A DNA stretch of 64,000 bases from Chloroflexota bacterium. GTDB lineage: Bacteria; Chloroflexota; Anaerolineae; Aggregatilineales; UBA2796. Where the stretch lies: positions 1-64,000 of the forward strand of contig JAJPHV010000057.1 of NCBI GenBank assembly GCA_021325095.1, written 5' to 3'. A program made the position numbers and the translations under genes. The notes under the pieces are model-generated. The model did no database searches, was not told the DNA's origin, and saw nothing but the letters and a program-made list of their open reading frames with translations. Shown in pieces: positions 8,475 to 16,195 of this stretch. The first letter of the stretch is position 1; each line of letters begins with the position of its first letter.

Positions 8475-9257
8475 TCAGCGTTTCTGGAATGCGATAAAAC
8501 GGTGGGCAAAGGCTGCCCCAAAGCGCCGGGCCGAGATCAGGGCGTTGGCTTGCAGATCACGGCTCCGGCCCGATGGATTGTGCAGCACGAACGCCGTGTA
8601 GCGCCCGGCCCGCCACTGGAACCCATAAACCAGTACGAAATGACCGTCGTAGCGGCGCAGTGGGCCATGCTCACCCAATTCGGGTGTCACGGCGGCGGCG
8701 ACTAACCAGCCGTCCCGCACGGCGGCACACACATCCAGCAGAGAAGCGTAGCCCATGCTCTCGACGCACAGGCCATGCCGCCTGGCAAGCTGGACGAGCG
8801 CCGGGTGAAACCAGCCTTCATCCACGAACTGGCCTGCCGCGTCGTGCGTCCGGTAGCCGCCAAGCGACAGCCCTTCGCTGACCAGTTCCCACATCGTGCG
8901 CGGCGCGGACGTACCAAAGGCATCAATCGCCATCTTGACGCAGGCGACGGCACACGCCCGGTGTGCCCAGAAGGTATACGTCTCCGGGTCGGGCGCACCA
9001 AACGCCTGCCAGTTCGGATCATCGCGCCCGTGAAGCTGCTGGTGGATGTAGGCATGGATCAGGTCGGGGCTGGCAAACTGCGAGACGTAGGGCACGCTCA
9101 CACCCGCATCAATCTCGCCATCGGGCACGTCGCGGAGCCGGCGCGCCGCGCGCCACCGGTTGGGCAGGCTGCACACCGGATCGACCAGGCGGTGCAGCAC
9201 CCGCCGCAGCCGCAGTGCCGGACGGCGGTAGGGCTTGAGCGCTGGCCTGACAGTCAT
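8475..9257 (-). CDS. C39-like (papain-fold) peptidase domain protein
   Basis: A 260-residue protein resembling the peptidase C39-like family. The candidate nucleophile lies in FWAHRACAVACVKMAID, the His in YDGHFVLVYGF and the Asn/Asp in VLHNPSGRS, in the order Cys-His-Asn. The N-terminal 40 residues are Arg-rich without a clear signal peptide, so it may be cytoplasmic. It begins 11 bases after the ddl stop and is probably co-transcribed with ddl and the GNAT gene. Proteins of this group cleave peptides or act as transglutaminase-like enzymes. A link to cell-wall peptides is suggested only by the neighbours. Confidence 0.65.
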   Translation of the reverse strand: MTVRPALKPYRRPALRLRRVLHRLVDPVCSLPNRWRAARRLRDVPDGEIDAGVSVPYVSQFASPDLIHAYIHQQLHGRDDPNWQAFGAPDPETYTFWAHRACAVACVKMAIDAFGTSAPRTMWELVSEGLSLGGYRTHDAAGQFVDEGWFHPALVQLARRHGLCVESMGYASLLDVCAAVRDGWLVAAAVTPELGEHGPLRRYDGHFVLVYGFQWRAGRYTAFVLHNPSGRSRDLQANALISARRFGAAFAHRFIAFQKR

Positions 9258-9268
9258 CCGCGCCGCAC

Positions 9269-10474
9269 CTACTGGCTGATCCCCTTCACCCCTTTGAGGC
9301 CCTTCAAGCCCCGCGCCGAGGCATGGTCGATCAGCCCGGTCTTGTAATCATACATCGTGCGGCGCTTGTCGGCGGCGGCTTCCACCGCCAGCCGGATCAG
9401 TTCGTCAACAACCATCGCGGGCGTCATACCTTCGGCCTGCCACAGATAAAAGGCCAGTGAGCCGGGCATGGTGTTGATCTCGTTGACGTAGGGCTGGCCG
9501 TCTTTGACCAGGAAGTCGATGCGCGCCGTGCCGCGCCCGTCAATGGCTTTGAACGCCTCAACCGCCAACTGTCGGATACGTGCCGTTAGCTCGTCGGGCA
9601 GCGGCGCAGGGATTTTGCGCTCCGCGCCCTTCATGCCGTCGGCTGCGCCGCCCCGCATGTACTTTTCCTCGTAGGTCAAAAACTCCTCAAAGGAGATAGG
9701 CTGTTCGAGCAGCGAGGGGCGTGGTTCGGCGTTGCCCAGGATGGCGCAGTTGACCTCCATTGCGCCGGTCATGGCCCGCTCCACGACGATACGGCGGTCA
9801 AAGTTGAGCGCCACGTCTATCGATGCGATGGCTGTTTGCCGATCTGTGGGTCGCCCGATGCCAATGGACGATCCGAGCGTGGCAGGCTTGACAAAGAGCG
9901 GGTAGCCCATCGCCTCGATGCGCTCCATCACGGCGTCTCGATCCACCAGCCAGTCGTGGCGGCGAAAGGCCACGTAATCGATGACCGGGATGCCGTGCTC
10001 GCGCAGGATGGCTTTGGTGGCGATCTTGTCGTTGGCAATGGCCGACGCTTCGACTCCGCAGCCTACGTAGGGCACATCGGCCATCTCAAACACGCCTTGC
10101 AGCGTGCCGTCTTCGCCGTGAGTGCCATGCACCACCGGGAAGATCACGTCCAGGCGGCGCAGCGTATTGCGCGCCAGGTAGCCCGCCACAGGCGGTGTGA
10201 TCATGCCGTGATGCTGCACGCTGGGCGAAATGATCGTGTCCCTGACGCCCATCAGTTCTTCCATATTGGCGGTCTGAAAGGTCTTGAGGTCGCTCAACGC
10301 TGGCCCGGTCAGCCATTTGCCGCTGCGCGTGATGTAGATCGGCACGATCTCGTATTTGGCCGGGGACATGGCCTGCATCACCTGCTGGGCCGTGACGATG
10401 GACACGTCGTGTTCGACGGAGCGGCTGCCGAAGATCACGCCAATGGTTTGCTTGCGTCCGGGGTTGCTTGTCAT
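9269..10474 (-). CDS. ddl: D-alanine--D-alanine ligase
   Basis: This ATP-grasp enzyme joins two D-Ala for the peptidoglycan stem peptide. At 401 residues it is somewhat longer than E. coli DdlB because of an insert after the first domain. The N-terminal GVIFGSRSVEHDVSIVTAQQV, VVHGTHGEDGTLQGVFEM, PLFVKPATLGSSIGIGR and the metal-binding C-terminal FLVKDGQPYVNEINTMPG are all present. The Tyr/Ser substrate loop region (EEKYMRGGA) is also seen. GGTG precedes ATG 10474. It lies four bases after a GNAT acetyltransferase and downstream of a MurF-type ligase, which would use its product. Confidence 0.95.
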   Translation of the reverse strand: MTSNPGRKQTIGVIFGSRSVEHDVSIVTAQQVMQAMSPAKYEIVPIYITRSGKWLTGPALSDLKTFQTANMEELMGVRDTIISPSVQHHGMITPPVAGYLARNTLRRLDVIFPVVHGTHGEDGTLQGVFEMADVPYVGCGVEASAIANDKIATKAILREHGIPVIDYVAFRRHDWLVDRDAVMERIEAMGYPLFVKPATLGSSIGIGRPTDRQTAIASIDVALNFDRRIVVERAMTGAMEVNCAILGNAEPRPSLLEQPISFEEFLTYEEKYMRGGAADGMKGAERKIPAPLPDELTARIRQLAVEAFKAIDGRGTARIDFLVKDGQPYVNEINTMPGSLAFYLWQAEGMTPAMVVDELIRLAVEAAADKRRTMYDYKTGLIDHASARGLKGLKGVKGISQ

Positions 10475-10478
10475 GAAT

Positions 10479-11078
10479 TCACCTTTGTGCAGGATAACCG
10501 TGCTGGGAGAGCCATTCCTCTCTCAACGCCGAGAAAATGTACGTATCGCGCCGCCTGCCGTCAGCAAGCGGGAAGTCGCTGCGCAGAAGGCCCTCCTTCT
10601 GCATCCCAGCTTTCTCCGCCGTGCGGGCGCTGGCGACGTTGGTTGTGTCGCAGCGCCAGGAAAGACGCAGCCAGGGCCACGCCTCGAATCCCCAATGCAG
10701 CAGGGCGACCAGCACCTTTGTGCCCAGGCCCTTTCCGGCGGCGTCGGCGCGAATCCACATGCCGATCTCTGCGTTGCGCGTCGAGAGATCGCCTTCCCGC
10801 AAATGATACCCCGTGCCGCCCAGAAGTCGATCCCCGGCGGGCGAGAAAATGCCCAACACAAAATCCTCCGCCAGCAGGTAGCGCGCCCGGAACAATCGGC
10901 AGCGCTGCTCGCACTCCTCGCTCGACTGATAGGGTTTCACCCAGTACATATATGGGCGCAGATGTTCGTAGGAGTTGTTGAGGGCCTCGCTCATCAAGGG
11001 GCCGTCGCCCGGCTCGTAAGAGCGTATCGTGAATTCGGGCAAATCGATCCGATCTGGCGCAAACAGATAGTTTTCCAT
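10479..11078 (-). CDS. GNAT acetyltransferase (RimJ/RimL-like)
   Basis: A 199-residue N-acetyltransferase that transfers acetyl from acetyl-CoA to an amine. The fold markers are FTIRSYEPGDGPLMSEALN at the start, GGTGYHLREGD, the motif-A region IRADAAGKGLGTKVLVALL that binds the CoA pyrophosphate, and CDTTNVASARTAEKAGMQKEG near the end. These resemble the ribosomal-protein Ser/Ala acetyltransferase branch (RimJ/RimL). It sits between murF-like and ddl, so the substrate could be a cell-wall amino group, but nothing in the sequence proves this. A palindromic repeat (11095-11196) lies just upstream. Confidence 0.85.
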   Translation of the reverse strand: MENYLFAPDRIDLPEFTIRSYEPGDGPLMSEALNNSYEHLRPYMYWVKPYQSSEECEQRCRLFRARYLLAEDFVLGIFSPAGDRLLGGTGYHLREGDLSTRNAEIGMWIRADAAGKGLGTKVLVALLHWGFEAWPWLRLSWRCDTTNVASARTAEKAGMQKEGLLRSDFPLADGRRRDTYIFSALREEWLSQHGYPAQR

Positions 11079-11094
11079 TGAGTCCTCTGTTGAG

Positions 11095-11196
11095 CCTCAC
11101 CCCGACCCCTCTCCGCAAGCGGCGGGGGGGAGCCAGCATCCGGCACAATGCCGTCCGGTTCCCCTCTCCAGTTGGAGAGGGGGCCAGGGGGTGAGG
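11095..11196. repeat. Palindromic intergenic repeat, copy 1 (full length)
   Basis: A roughly 100-bp element beginning CCTCACCCCGACCCCTCTCC and ending GGGGGCCAGGGGGTGAGG. Each half is a small hairpin, and the two ends are inverted repeats of each other. The same unit recurs at 49022, 51401 and 53815, with half copies at 28312 and 42736. No coding content. Confidence 0.85.
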
Positions 11197-11200
11197 TCAC

Positions 11201-12901
11201 TCACGCATAGGTATCCGGTAAGTCGGTCAGGATCAGCAGGGCGTCGCCCGCTCGCAGCAGCGGCCTGTAGATGGCTACCGCCTCATTCAACGTATTGACT
11301 ACATGCAGGTGATCGGGTGGGAAGTTGGCGCTGTGCAGCCCTTCCTGCACGGGTCTGGTCTGCGCCGCGCCGATCAGGATCACGTCGGTGGCGACAGCGG
11401 CAATTCGCTCACCCAGCTTGCGGTTCTCCTCTTCATGCAGCGGACCCAACTCGAACATCCCCGACGAGACGACGATCCGCCGCGCGCTCGGCTGTGTGGT
11501 TTGCAGCGCCAGCACTTGCAGCGCCGTCTGCGTGCCCACCGGGTTGGCGCTGTAGGCATCGTCGATCAGGATCGAGCCGTCGGGCATGACGCGCCGCACC
11601 AGGCGATGCTCGGCGGGTTCCAGAGTCGCTACCCGCCCGGCAATCTCATTCAGCGACATACCCAGGTGACGCGCCACGCCCATCGCCATCAGGATATTGG
11701 TGACGTTGTGCTCGCCGTACAGCGGCGCGTGCATGGCCCGCTGCTCGCCCGTCTGGTTGTCACACACGTCGAAGTCCAGCCCGTCGGCGGTCATACGGAT
11801 ATTGGAAGCGGCAAGGCGCGCCCCGGGCGCATCCTGCCGCGTGACCAGGATGCGGTTCTGTGGGTAGCTGCGTTCGGCCATACCCCGCACGCGCGGATCG
11901 TCGGCATTAAATATGGCTGTCCCGTCCGGCGGCAGCGCTTCCACGATCTCGTATTTGGCCTTGACCACATTCTCGATGCTGCCAAAGCGTTCCAGATGCA
12001 TCGGCCCGACGGTCACGACCATGCTGATCTGCGGCTCGACCAGCTTGCAGATGCGCGCGATCTCGCCGGGGATGTACGCGCCCGCCTCCACAATGAAGTA
12101 ATCGTAGCTGGCGTCGTTCGCCAGGATGTCGTTGATCACCCGGCTGATGCCGAGCAGCGTGTTGTAGCTTTTGGGCGTCATCAGCACGCGGTAGCGCGCG
12201 TTGAGGATGTGGCTCAGGTAGTGCTTGGTGCTGGTCTTGCCGTAGCTGCCCGTGATGGCGATGACCGTCGCGCCGGAGCGCTGGAGGTGCTGCTTCGCCA
12301 GCCGCAGGTAGTAGCGGCGAAAGGTTTCCTCGATGGGCCAGTTGATCAGGTTGGCGAGGGGGAGGGCGAGAGGCGTCAGAAATACAGCAAACGGCCCCGA
12401 TATTATTAACCAGGCAAAAAAGAGTAGGTCTGTGAAACTAGTATAGTATCTAGATGAAGGAAAGACTAAGGAGCGCCCTAATTCTATTATGGCTATTGCC
12501 AATACCAAGTCGCTGACCACAGCCGTTGTAAGCAATCTTGCCGCTCGTGAGGTCAAAGTGAATTGCTGCTTTATCTCCCTTTGTTTCGGAGCAAGTAGGA
12601 GGTGGATTGCCGCTGAGAGGTAGAGTACGGCGAAGCCACCATATACAATTGCCATCCAATCATTATCGGAAACCTTTGAAGTGGACAGTGCTAACACTGC
12701 GACTATAGTTGCTCCAATGCTGGCAACATTTCCGATTGCGTAGTTGCGTTCCAGGCTTTGATGACTCCACCAGCGTAGAAAACGTCGGGACTCATAGCCC
12801 TCTAACTGAAAATAACGTGTCAGGTAATAAAGACGCCGCCAAGCAGCCAGCAGCCAGAGAAAGGCTAATGGAATGTGGGGAAGGTAATTGAGAAAGTTCA
12901 T
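11201..12901 (-). CDS. MurF-type Mur ligase with N-terminal membrane domain
   Basis: A 566-residue ligase. Residues about 1-190 hold four or five hydrophobic segments. From about residue 210 a complete Mur ligase follows: the P-loop ITGSYGKTSTKHYL, the YDYFIVEAGAYIPGEI metal/ATP region, HLERFGSIENVVKAKYEI, the YGEHNVTNILMAMGVA domain and the C-terminal EPAEHRLVRRVMPDGSILIDDAYSANP. It most resembles UDP-MurNAc-tripeptide:D-Ala-D-Ala ligase, which would use the product of the ddl gene downstream. Ordinary MurF is soluble and about 450 residues. The DNA encoding the membrane part (about 12410-12730) is clearly poorer in GC (one 60-base sample is about 42%) than its surroundings. It could instead be a MurF paralogue with another amide-ligase role. 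Confidence 0.8.
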   Translation of the reverse strand: MNFLNYLPHIPLAFLWLLAAWRRLYYLTRYFQLEGYESRRFLRWWSHQSLERNYAIGNVASIGATIVAVLALSTSKVSDNDWMAIVYGGFAVLYLSAAIHLLLAPKQREIKQQFTLTSRAARLLTTAVVSDLVLAIAIIELGRSLVFPSSRYYTSFTDLLFFAWLIISGPFAVFLTPLALPLANLINWPIEETFRRYYLRLAKQHLQRSGATVIAITGSYGKTSTKHYLSHILNARYRVLMTPKSYNTLLGISRVINDILANDASYDYFIVEAGAYIPGEIARICKLVEPQISMVVTVGPMHLERFGSIENVVKAKYEIVEALPPDGTAIFNADDPRVRGMAERSYPQNRILVTRQDAPGARLAASNIRMTADGLDFDVCDNQTGEQRAMHAPLYGEHNVTNILMAMGVARHLGMSLNEIAGRVATLEPAEHRLVRRVMPDGSILIDDAYSANPVGTQTALQVLALQTTQPSARRIVVSSGMFELGPLHEEENRKLGERIAAVATDVILIGAAQTRPVQEGLHSANFPPDHLHVVNTLNEAVAIYRPLLRAGDALLILTDLPDTYA

Positions 12902-12973
12902 TCTGGCACAAGTCGTAGAAGGATCAGCAGCGCTATACTATACCGCACCTGACGCAGAACGGAACCGCAGCCT

Positions 12974-13555
12974 GTGGGTACGATTGAGCGTGTGGAACGC
13001 CTGACCTTGGAAGAATACAGCCGCCTGTACGAACAGGAAGGCCCGTTTGAACTGATTGACGGCGAGAGGCGAGCGTTGATGCCCCCCGTTGCACTGCATG
13101 GCCTGATGATCCGCGCCCTGTTTCGCCTGCTGGATGCTTTCTGTACAGCACGTGCCCTCGGAGAAGTCGTCACCGAAATGCCATTCGTGCAAGTTTACGA
13201 TTCAAACTGGGTCAAAGGGGCGCTCGTTCCCGACGTGATGTTCTTCGCCGCAACTCGCTGGCAGCAGTACGTCGCCGCGACGCCGGATTGGAAAGGCAAA
13301 CCGTTTGTGCTGGTTCCCGATCTGGCGGTGGAAGTTGTTTCGCCCAATGACCTGTACACCGATATACAGGATAAAGTCGCGCGCTATGCAAGCCTCCGTG
13401 TACGCCTGACCTGGGTCGTCGATCCGCAGCGCAGCCGCGTAACGGTCTACGGGGGCGAGCATTACCGCGTGCTGGGTCAGGACGATACGCTGACGGGTGG
13501 CGAGATCATCCCCGATCTGGCAATCAAGTTGAGCGATTTGTTCAAGGTCGCCTGA
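12974..13555 (+). CDS. Uma2 family (DUF820) PD-(D/E)XK nuclease-like protein
   Basis: A 193-residue protein of the Uma2/DUF820 family, predicted restriction-endonuclease-fold nucleases abundant in cyanobacteria and Chloroflexota. The conserved pattern is visible: YEQEGPFELIDGERRALMPP (N-terminal ELIDG), VPDVMFF (the catalytic-region PDV), LAVEVVSPNDLYTDIQDKVARY (the ExxSPxxxxxDxxxK core) and WVVDPQRSRVTVY. The start is GTG 12974 with a weak ribosome site. A possible -10 (TATACT, 12934-12939) lies in the 72-base divergent gap with the murF-like gene. The cellular role of the family is unproven. Confidence 0.85.
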   Translation: MGTIERVERLTLEEYSRLYEQEGPFELIDGERRALMPPVALHGLMIRALFRLLDAFCTARALGEVVTEMPFVQVYDSNWVKGALVPDVMFFAATRWQQYVAATPDWKGKPFVLVPDLAVEVVSPNDLYTDIQDKVARYASLRVRLTWVVDPQRSRVTVYGGEHYRVLGQDDTLTGGEIIPDLAIKLSDLFKVA

Positions 13556-13558
13556 TGG

Positions 13559-13804
13559 TCACTTGCTGAACACGCCCAGCGGTTCTGGAATTGGATCGTC
13601 GTGTTCGAGAGCACTCTCCAACCACGCCCGTTTGGCGTCCTCGATCATCGGCAAGAGTTCTTCCCATGAGTCAGCCTGAGTGAGACAACCAGGTAATTCT
13701 CGGATGCGTGCAACATATCCGCCCTCCTCTTTTGCGGCAATAATGTCAATGTTGTAGGACAGGGCAAGGTAATATTCCAGCGTCTTGCCGATCAACGTGG
13801 TCAT
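13559..13804 (-). CDS. HicB-like antitoxin-type protein (no HicA partner)
   Basis: An 81-residue small protein of the HicB fold, with the typical core YNIDIIAAKEEGGYVARIRELPGC followed by the helical DSWEELLPMIEDAKRAWLE. HicB normally neutralises the HicA mRNA interferase, encoded next to it. No HicA-like frame (small dsRBD protein with GSHxx) is seen on either side. Its ATG overlaps the stop of the alpha/beta hydrolase by four bases, so it is translated as the third gene of a murA-like - hydrolase - hicB unit. It may be an orphan regulator. It has no obvious C-terminal DNA-binding domain. Confidence 0.75.
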   Translation of the reverse strand: MTTLIGKTLEYYLALSYNIDIIAAKEEGGYVARIRELPGCLTQADSWEELLPMIEDAKRAWLESALEHDDPIPEPLGVFSK

Positions 13805-14577
13805 CGCTTCCCCGCCAGGAACGTATCCACGATCCGCACGAAATCCGCTAACCGTTCCTGATAGGCGAAGTGGCCCGCACCCTGCAACACGACCAGCCCG
13901 GCGTCGGGGATCGTCTTTTCCAGCACTTTCGCCTGCCAGAGCGGCGTTTCCTGATCCTGGTCGCCCCAGATGAGCAGCGTGGACGCCTTGATGCGCGCCG
14001 CATAGGGTACTAAATCCTGGCGGATCACTTTGCGGAAGATCGGTTCAAGCGGCCCGGCGCTGCGCAAATCCTCGGAGCCGAAGCGGTTGCGCGCCCAACT
14101 GCGGAACCGATCCTCGAAGGCGTTCAGGCCCGGCAGCGCCAGCGCCGCGCCCGCCACATTGAAGGCCGCCTGCCGCACTCGCTGCGTGGCTGTCGGCGGC
14201 GTGATCACGCCCGCGCTGTCCGTCAGCACGATTTTCTTCACGTACTCAGCATGATCCGCGCCCAGGACGATGCTGACCCGCCCGCCGAAGGAATGACCGA
14301 TCAGGTGGACAGGCTTTATGTTGACCTGATCGAGATAATGGGTTACGAACCGGGCATACTCAGGCACGCCCCACGTTTCGATGGGAAGCGTGCTGCGCCC
14401 GAAGCCCGGCAGATCGAGCACGTGGACATGATAGCCAAGCGGGGCCAGCCGTTCGGCCACCATCCGCATACTCTCGATCCGGCCACCCCAACCGTGCAGC
14501 AGCAGCACGGGCTGGCCCTCACCCATCACCTCGCAGGCAAGGGTCAGCCCGTCCAGCATCGTCAGCCTGACGGTCAT
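13801..14577 (-). CDS. Alpha/beta hydrolase
   Basis: A 258-residue hydrolase with the complete canonical triad context. The oxyanion region is VLLLHGWGGRIES, the nucleophile elbow is GHSFGGRVS (Ser about 98), the acid is in LLIWGDQDQETP and the His in LQGAGHFAYQE. The size and motifs match the general esterase/C-C hydrolase branch; the substrate is not evident. It overlaps the upstream murA-like gene (ATGA) and the downstream hicB by four bases each, so the three are translationally coupled. No signal peptide, so it is cytosolic. Confidence 0.88.
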   Translation of the reverse strand: MTVRLTMLDGLTLACEVMGEGQPVLLLHGWGGRIESMRMVAERLAPLGYHVHVLDLPGFGRSTLPIETWGVPEYARFVTHYLDQVNIKPVHLIGHSFGGRVSIVLGADHAEYVKKIVLTDSAGVITPPTATQRVRQAAFNVAGAALALPGLNAFEDRFRSWARNRFGSEDLRSAGPLEPIFRKVIRQDLVPYAARIKASTLLIWGDQDQETPLWQAKVLEKTIPDAGLVVLQGAGHFAYQERLADFVRIVDTFLAGKR

Positions 14578-15842
14578 TCCAGCGCGCCTCGCTTGATGCG
14601 CGCCCCAAGCGCGACCAGTTTGTCCAGCACGTGGTCGAAGTTGCGATCAAAGGCTTCGGCATTGTCGATGACCGTCTCGCCGGAGGCAATGAGCGCCGCC
14701 GCCAGCATCGCCAGCCCGGTGCGCACGTCCGGGTTATCCATGTACTCGGCTTGCAGCGGCGTCGGCCCGACGACAATCGCCCGGTGCGGATCGCACAACA
14801 CGATCTGCGCGCCCATCGCCTTCAGCTTATCGACGAACAGCATCCGGTTGGCGAACAGCTTCTCGTGAACCAGCACTGTCCCTCTGGCCTGCGTGGCGAC
14901 GACGGTAGCCATCGCAATCAAATCCGAAGGGAAGCCCGGCCAGGGCGACGACTCGATGGACACGTCCACGTCTTCCTCGCGGCTGGACGTGTCAAAGCGC
15001 TCGTGAATAGGGACCAGCAGCGCGTCCTCGTCCAGGCTGACATACAGGCCAAGCCGCTCATAGGTTTTGGCGATCAGACGCATGTCGCGGCGGCGCGTGC
15101 CTTCAAGCGTCAAGCGCCCGCCCGTCAAGGCCGCAATAGCGGCCACACTTGCCGCCTCGATGTGATCGGGCGAGACGGTATAGGATGCGCCAGTCAGTTG
15201 TTCCTGCCCCCGGATGATCAGCAGGTTTGAGCCGATCCCGTCAATGTGCGCCCCCATCGCCGCCAGCAGGTGCAGCAGATCAACGACGTGCGGCTCGGAA
15301 GCGGCGTTGAGAATCGTCGTCTGCCTGCCCAGGCAGGCCGCCAGCATACAGACCAGCGCCGTCGCCGTCACGCTGGTCTGTGTGAGCACGATTTCGCGCT
15401 CCTCCCAGGGCTGCGCTTCCAGCCCGATCACGCCGCCCTCCACCGAAACGTGGATGCCCAGATCGCGCAGGGCCGTGAGATGGGTATGAATGCGGCTTAT
15501 CGCGTAATCGATGACCATGCGCGCGTGCCGCCGCCGGGCCAGGATCGGCGCGAGGAAAAGCAGCGTGCCGCCCAGCGCGTCCGTGTGTTCGCGTTCCAGG
15601 CCCCGCCCCGCCATCTGCGCGGCTTGCAGGGCCAGCGTGCCGTTGCTGCGCTCAATTGCCAGCCCTAGCGATTCGCCCACTTCCAGCATCACGCCCACGC
15701 TCACCGTGTCCGGAACATTGTTGAGTGTGACCGTTTCGCCGGTCAGCATGGACGCGGCAATCAGCGCCATCGCGGCATTGCTGTTGCCCGATACCTGGTA
15801 TGTGCCCCGCAGGGGTTGGCGGCCCTCAACTCGAATGCGCAT
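14574..15842 (-). CDS. MurA-like enolpyruvyl transferase homologue with degenerate active site
   Basis: A 422-residue protein that aligns along its full length with UDP-GlcNAc enolpyruvyl transferase (MurA): VEGRQPLRGTYQVSG, EPHVVDLLHLLAAMGA, FPSDLIAMATVVA, NPDVRTGLAMLAAALI, and AFDRNFDHVLDKLVALGARI at the end. ATG 15842 follows GGAGA; an upstream ATG at 15899 is less likely. Key MurA residues are changed: the Lys of GAKNAA (E. coli K22) is Ser (GNSNAA), the TMRAS Arg (R91) is Gly, and the GGCxIGARPxD loop with the catalytic Cys (C115) is shortened and lacks Cys (IDYAISRIHT). Asp305 (FPSD) and Arg397 (DVRTG) equivalents remain. It probably is not a conventional MurA; it may be a paralogue with another task. 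Confidence 0.75.
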   Translation of the reverse strand: MRIRVEGRQPLRGTYQVSGNSNAAMALIAASMLTGETVTLNNVPDTVSVGVMLEVGESLGLAIERSNGTLALQAAQMAGRGLEREHTDALGGTLLFLAPILARRRHARMVIDYAISRIHTHLTALRDLGIHVSVEGGVIGLEAQPWEEREIVLTQTSVTATALVCMLAACLGRQTTILNAASEPHVVDLLHLLAAMGAHIDGIGSNLLIIRGQEQLTGASYTVSPDHIEAASVAAIAALTGGRLTLEGTRRRDMRLIAKTYERLGLYVSLDEDALLVPIHERFDTSSREEDVDVSIESSPWPGFPSDLIAMATVVATQARGTVLVHEKLFANRMLFVDKLKAMGAQIVLCDPHRAIVVGPTPLQAEYMDNPDVRTGLAMLAAALIASGETVIDNAEAFDRNFDHVLDKLVALGARIKRGALE

Positions 15843-16024
15843 GGATTCTCCGGGTAAATCCCGGTGATTATACCCGGATCGCGCGACGATGAGGAACACT
15901 CTGTAAGGTTTTGGCTCCCCCCCGCCGCCTGCGGAGATAGGGCGAAGTTAGCCTTTTTCACTGCGGGTCAATGTCTGTTCACGCCACAGATTCGCCAGGG
16001 TAGTACCACCCCGAAAAGTCGCCC

Positions 16025-16053
16025 TTGACACACTAGAACGCCTGTGCTATTCT
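16025..16053 (+). promoter_or_regulatory. Candidate sigma-70-type promoter inside the GH63/murA-like gap
   Basis: A perfect TTGACA (16025-16030), 17-base spacer and TATTCT (16048-16053, four of six matches) read on the plus strand. No plus-strand gene follows, only the hairpins at 16067-16131 and then the antisense of the GH63 gene. Confidence 0.4.
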
Positions 16054-16066
16054 ATCCCAGAATTGC

Positions 16067-16131
16067 GCGCACCAGGCTTGGTGCGCCAAAGAGAACACCT
16101 GATCTGAAGACCTGTTTTTCAGGTGATCAGG
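16067..16131 (+). other. Structured noncoding element (two hairpins), possible small RNA
   Basis: Hairpin 1 is GCGCACCA/TGGTGCGC (16067-16086, 8 bp, GGCT loop). Hairpin 2 is CCTGATC...ACCTG-TTTTT-CAGGT-GATCAGG (16098-16131), a bulged 12-bp stem. They follow the promoter-like sequence at 16025-16053, so a short transcript is possible. The strand is uncertain because both hairpins are symmetric. The rest of 15843-16195 shows no gene. Confidence 0.4.
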
Positions 16132-16195
16132 CAATTGGGGTAAAGTAGTAAGTTAACTGGTAATAACGGGCCGTTCGTGGCACGAAACCTTCCAA

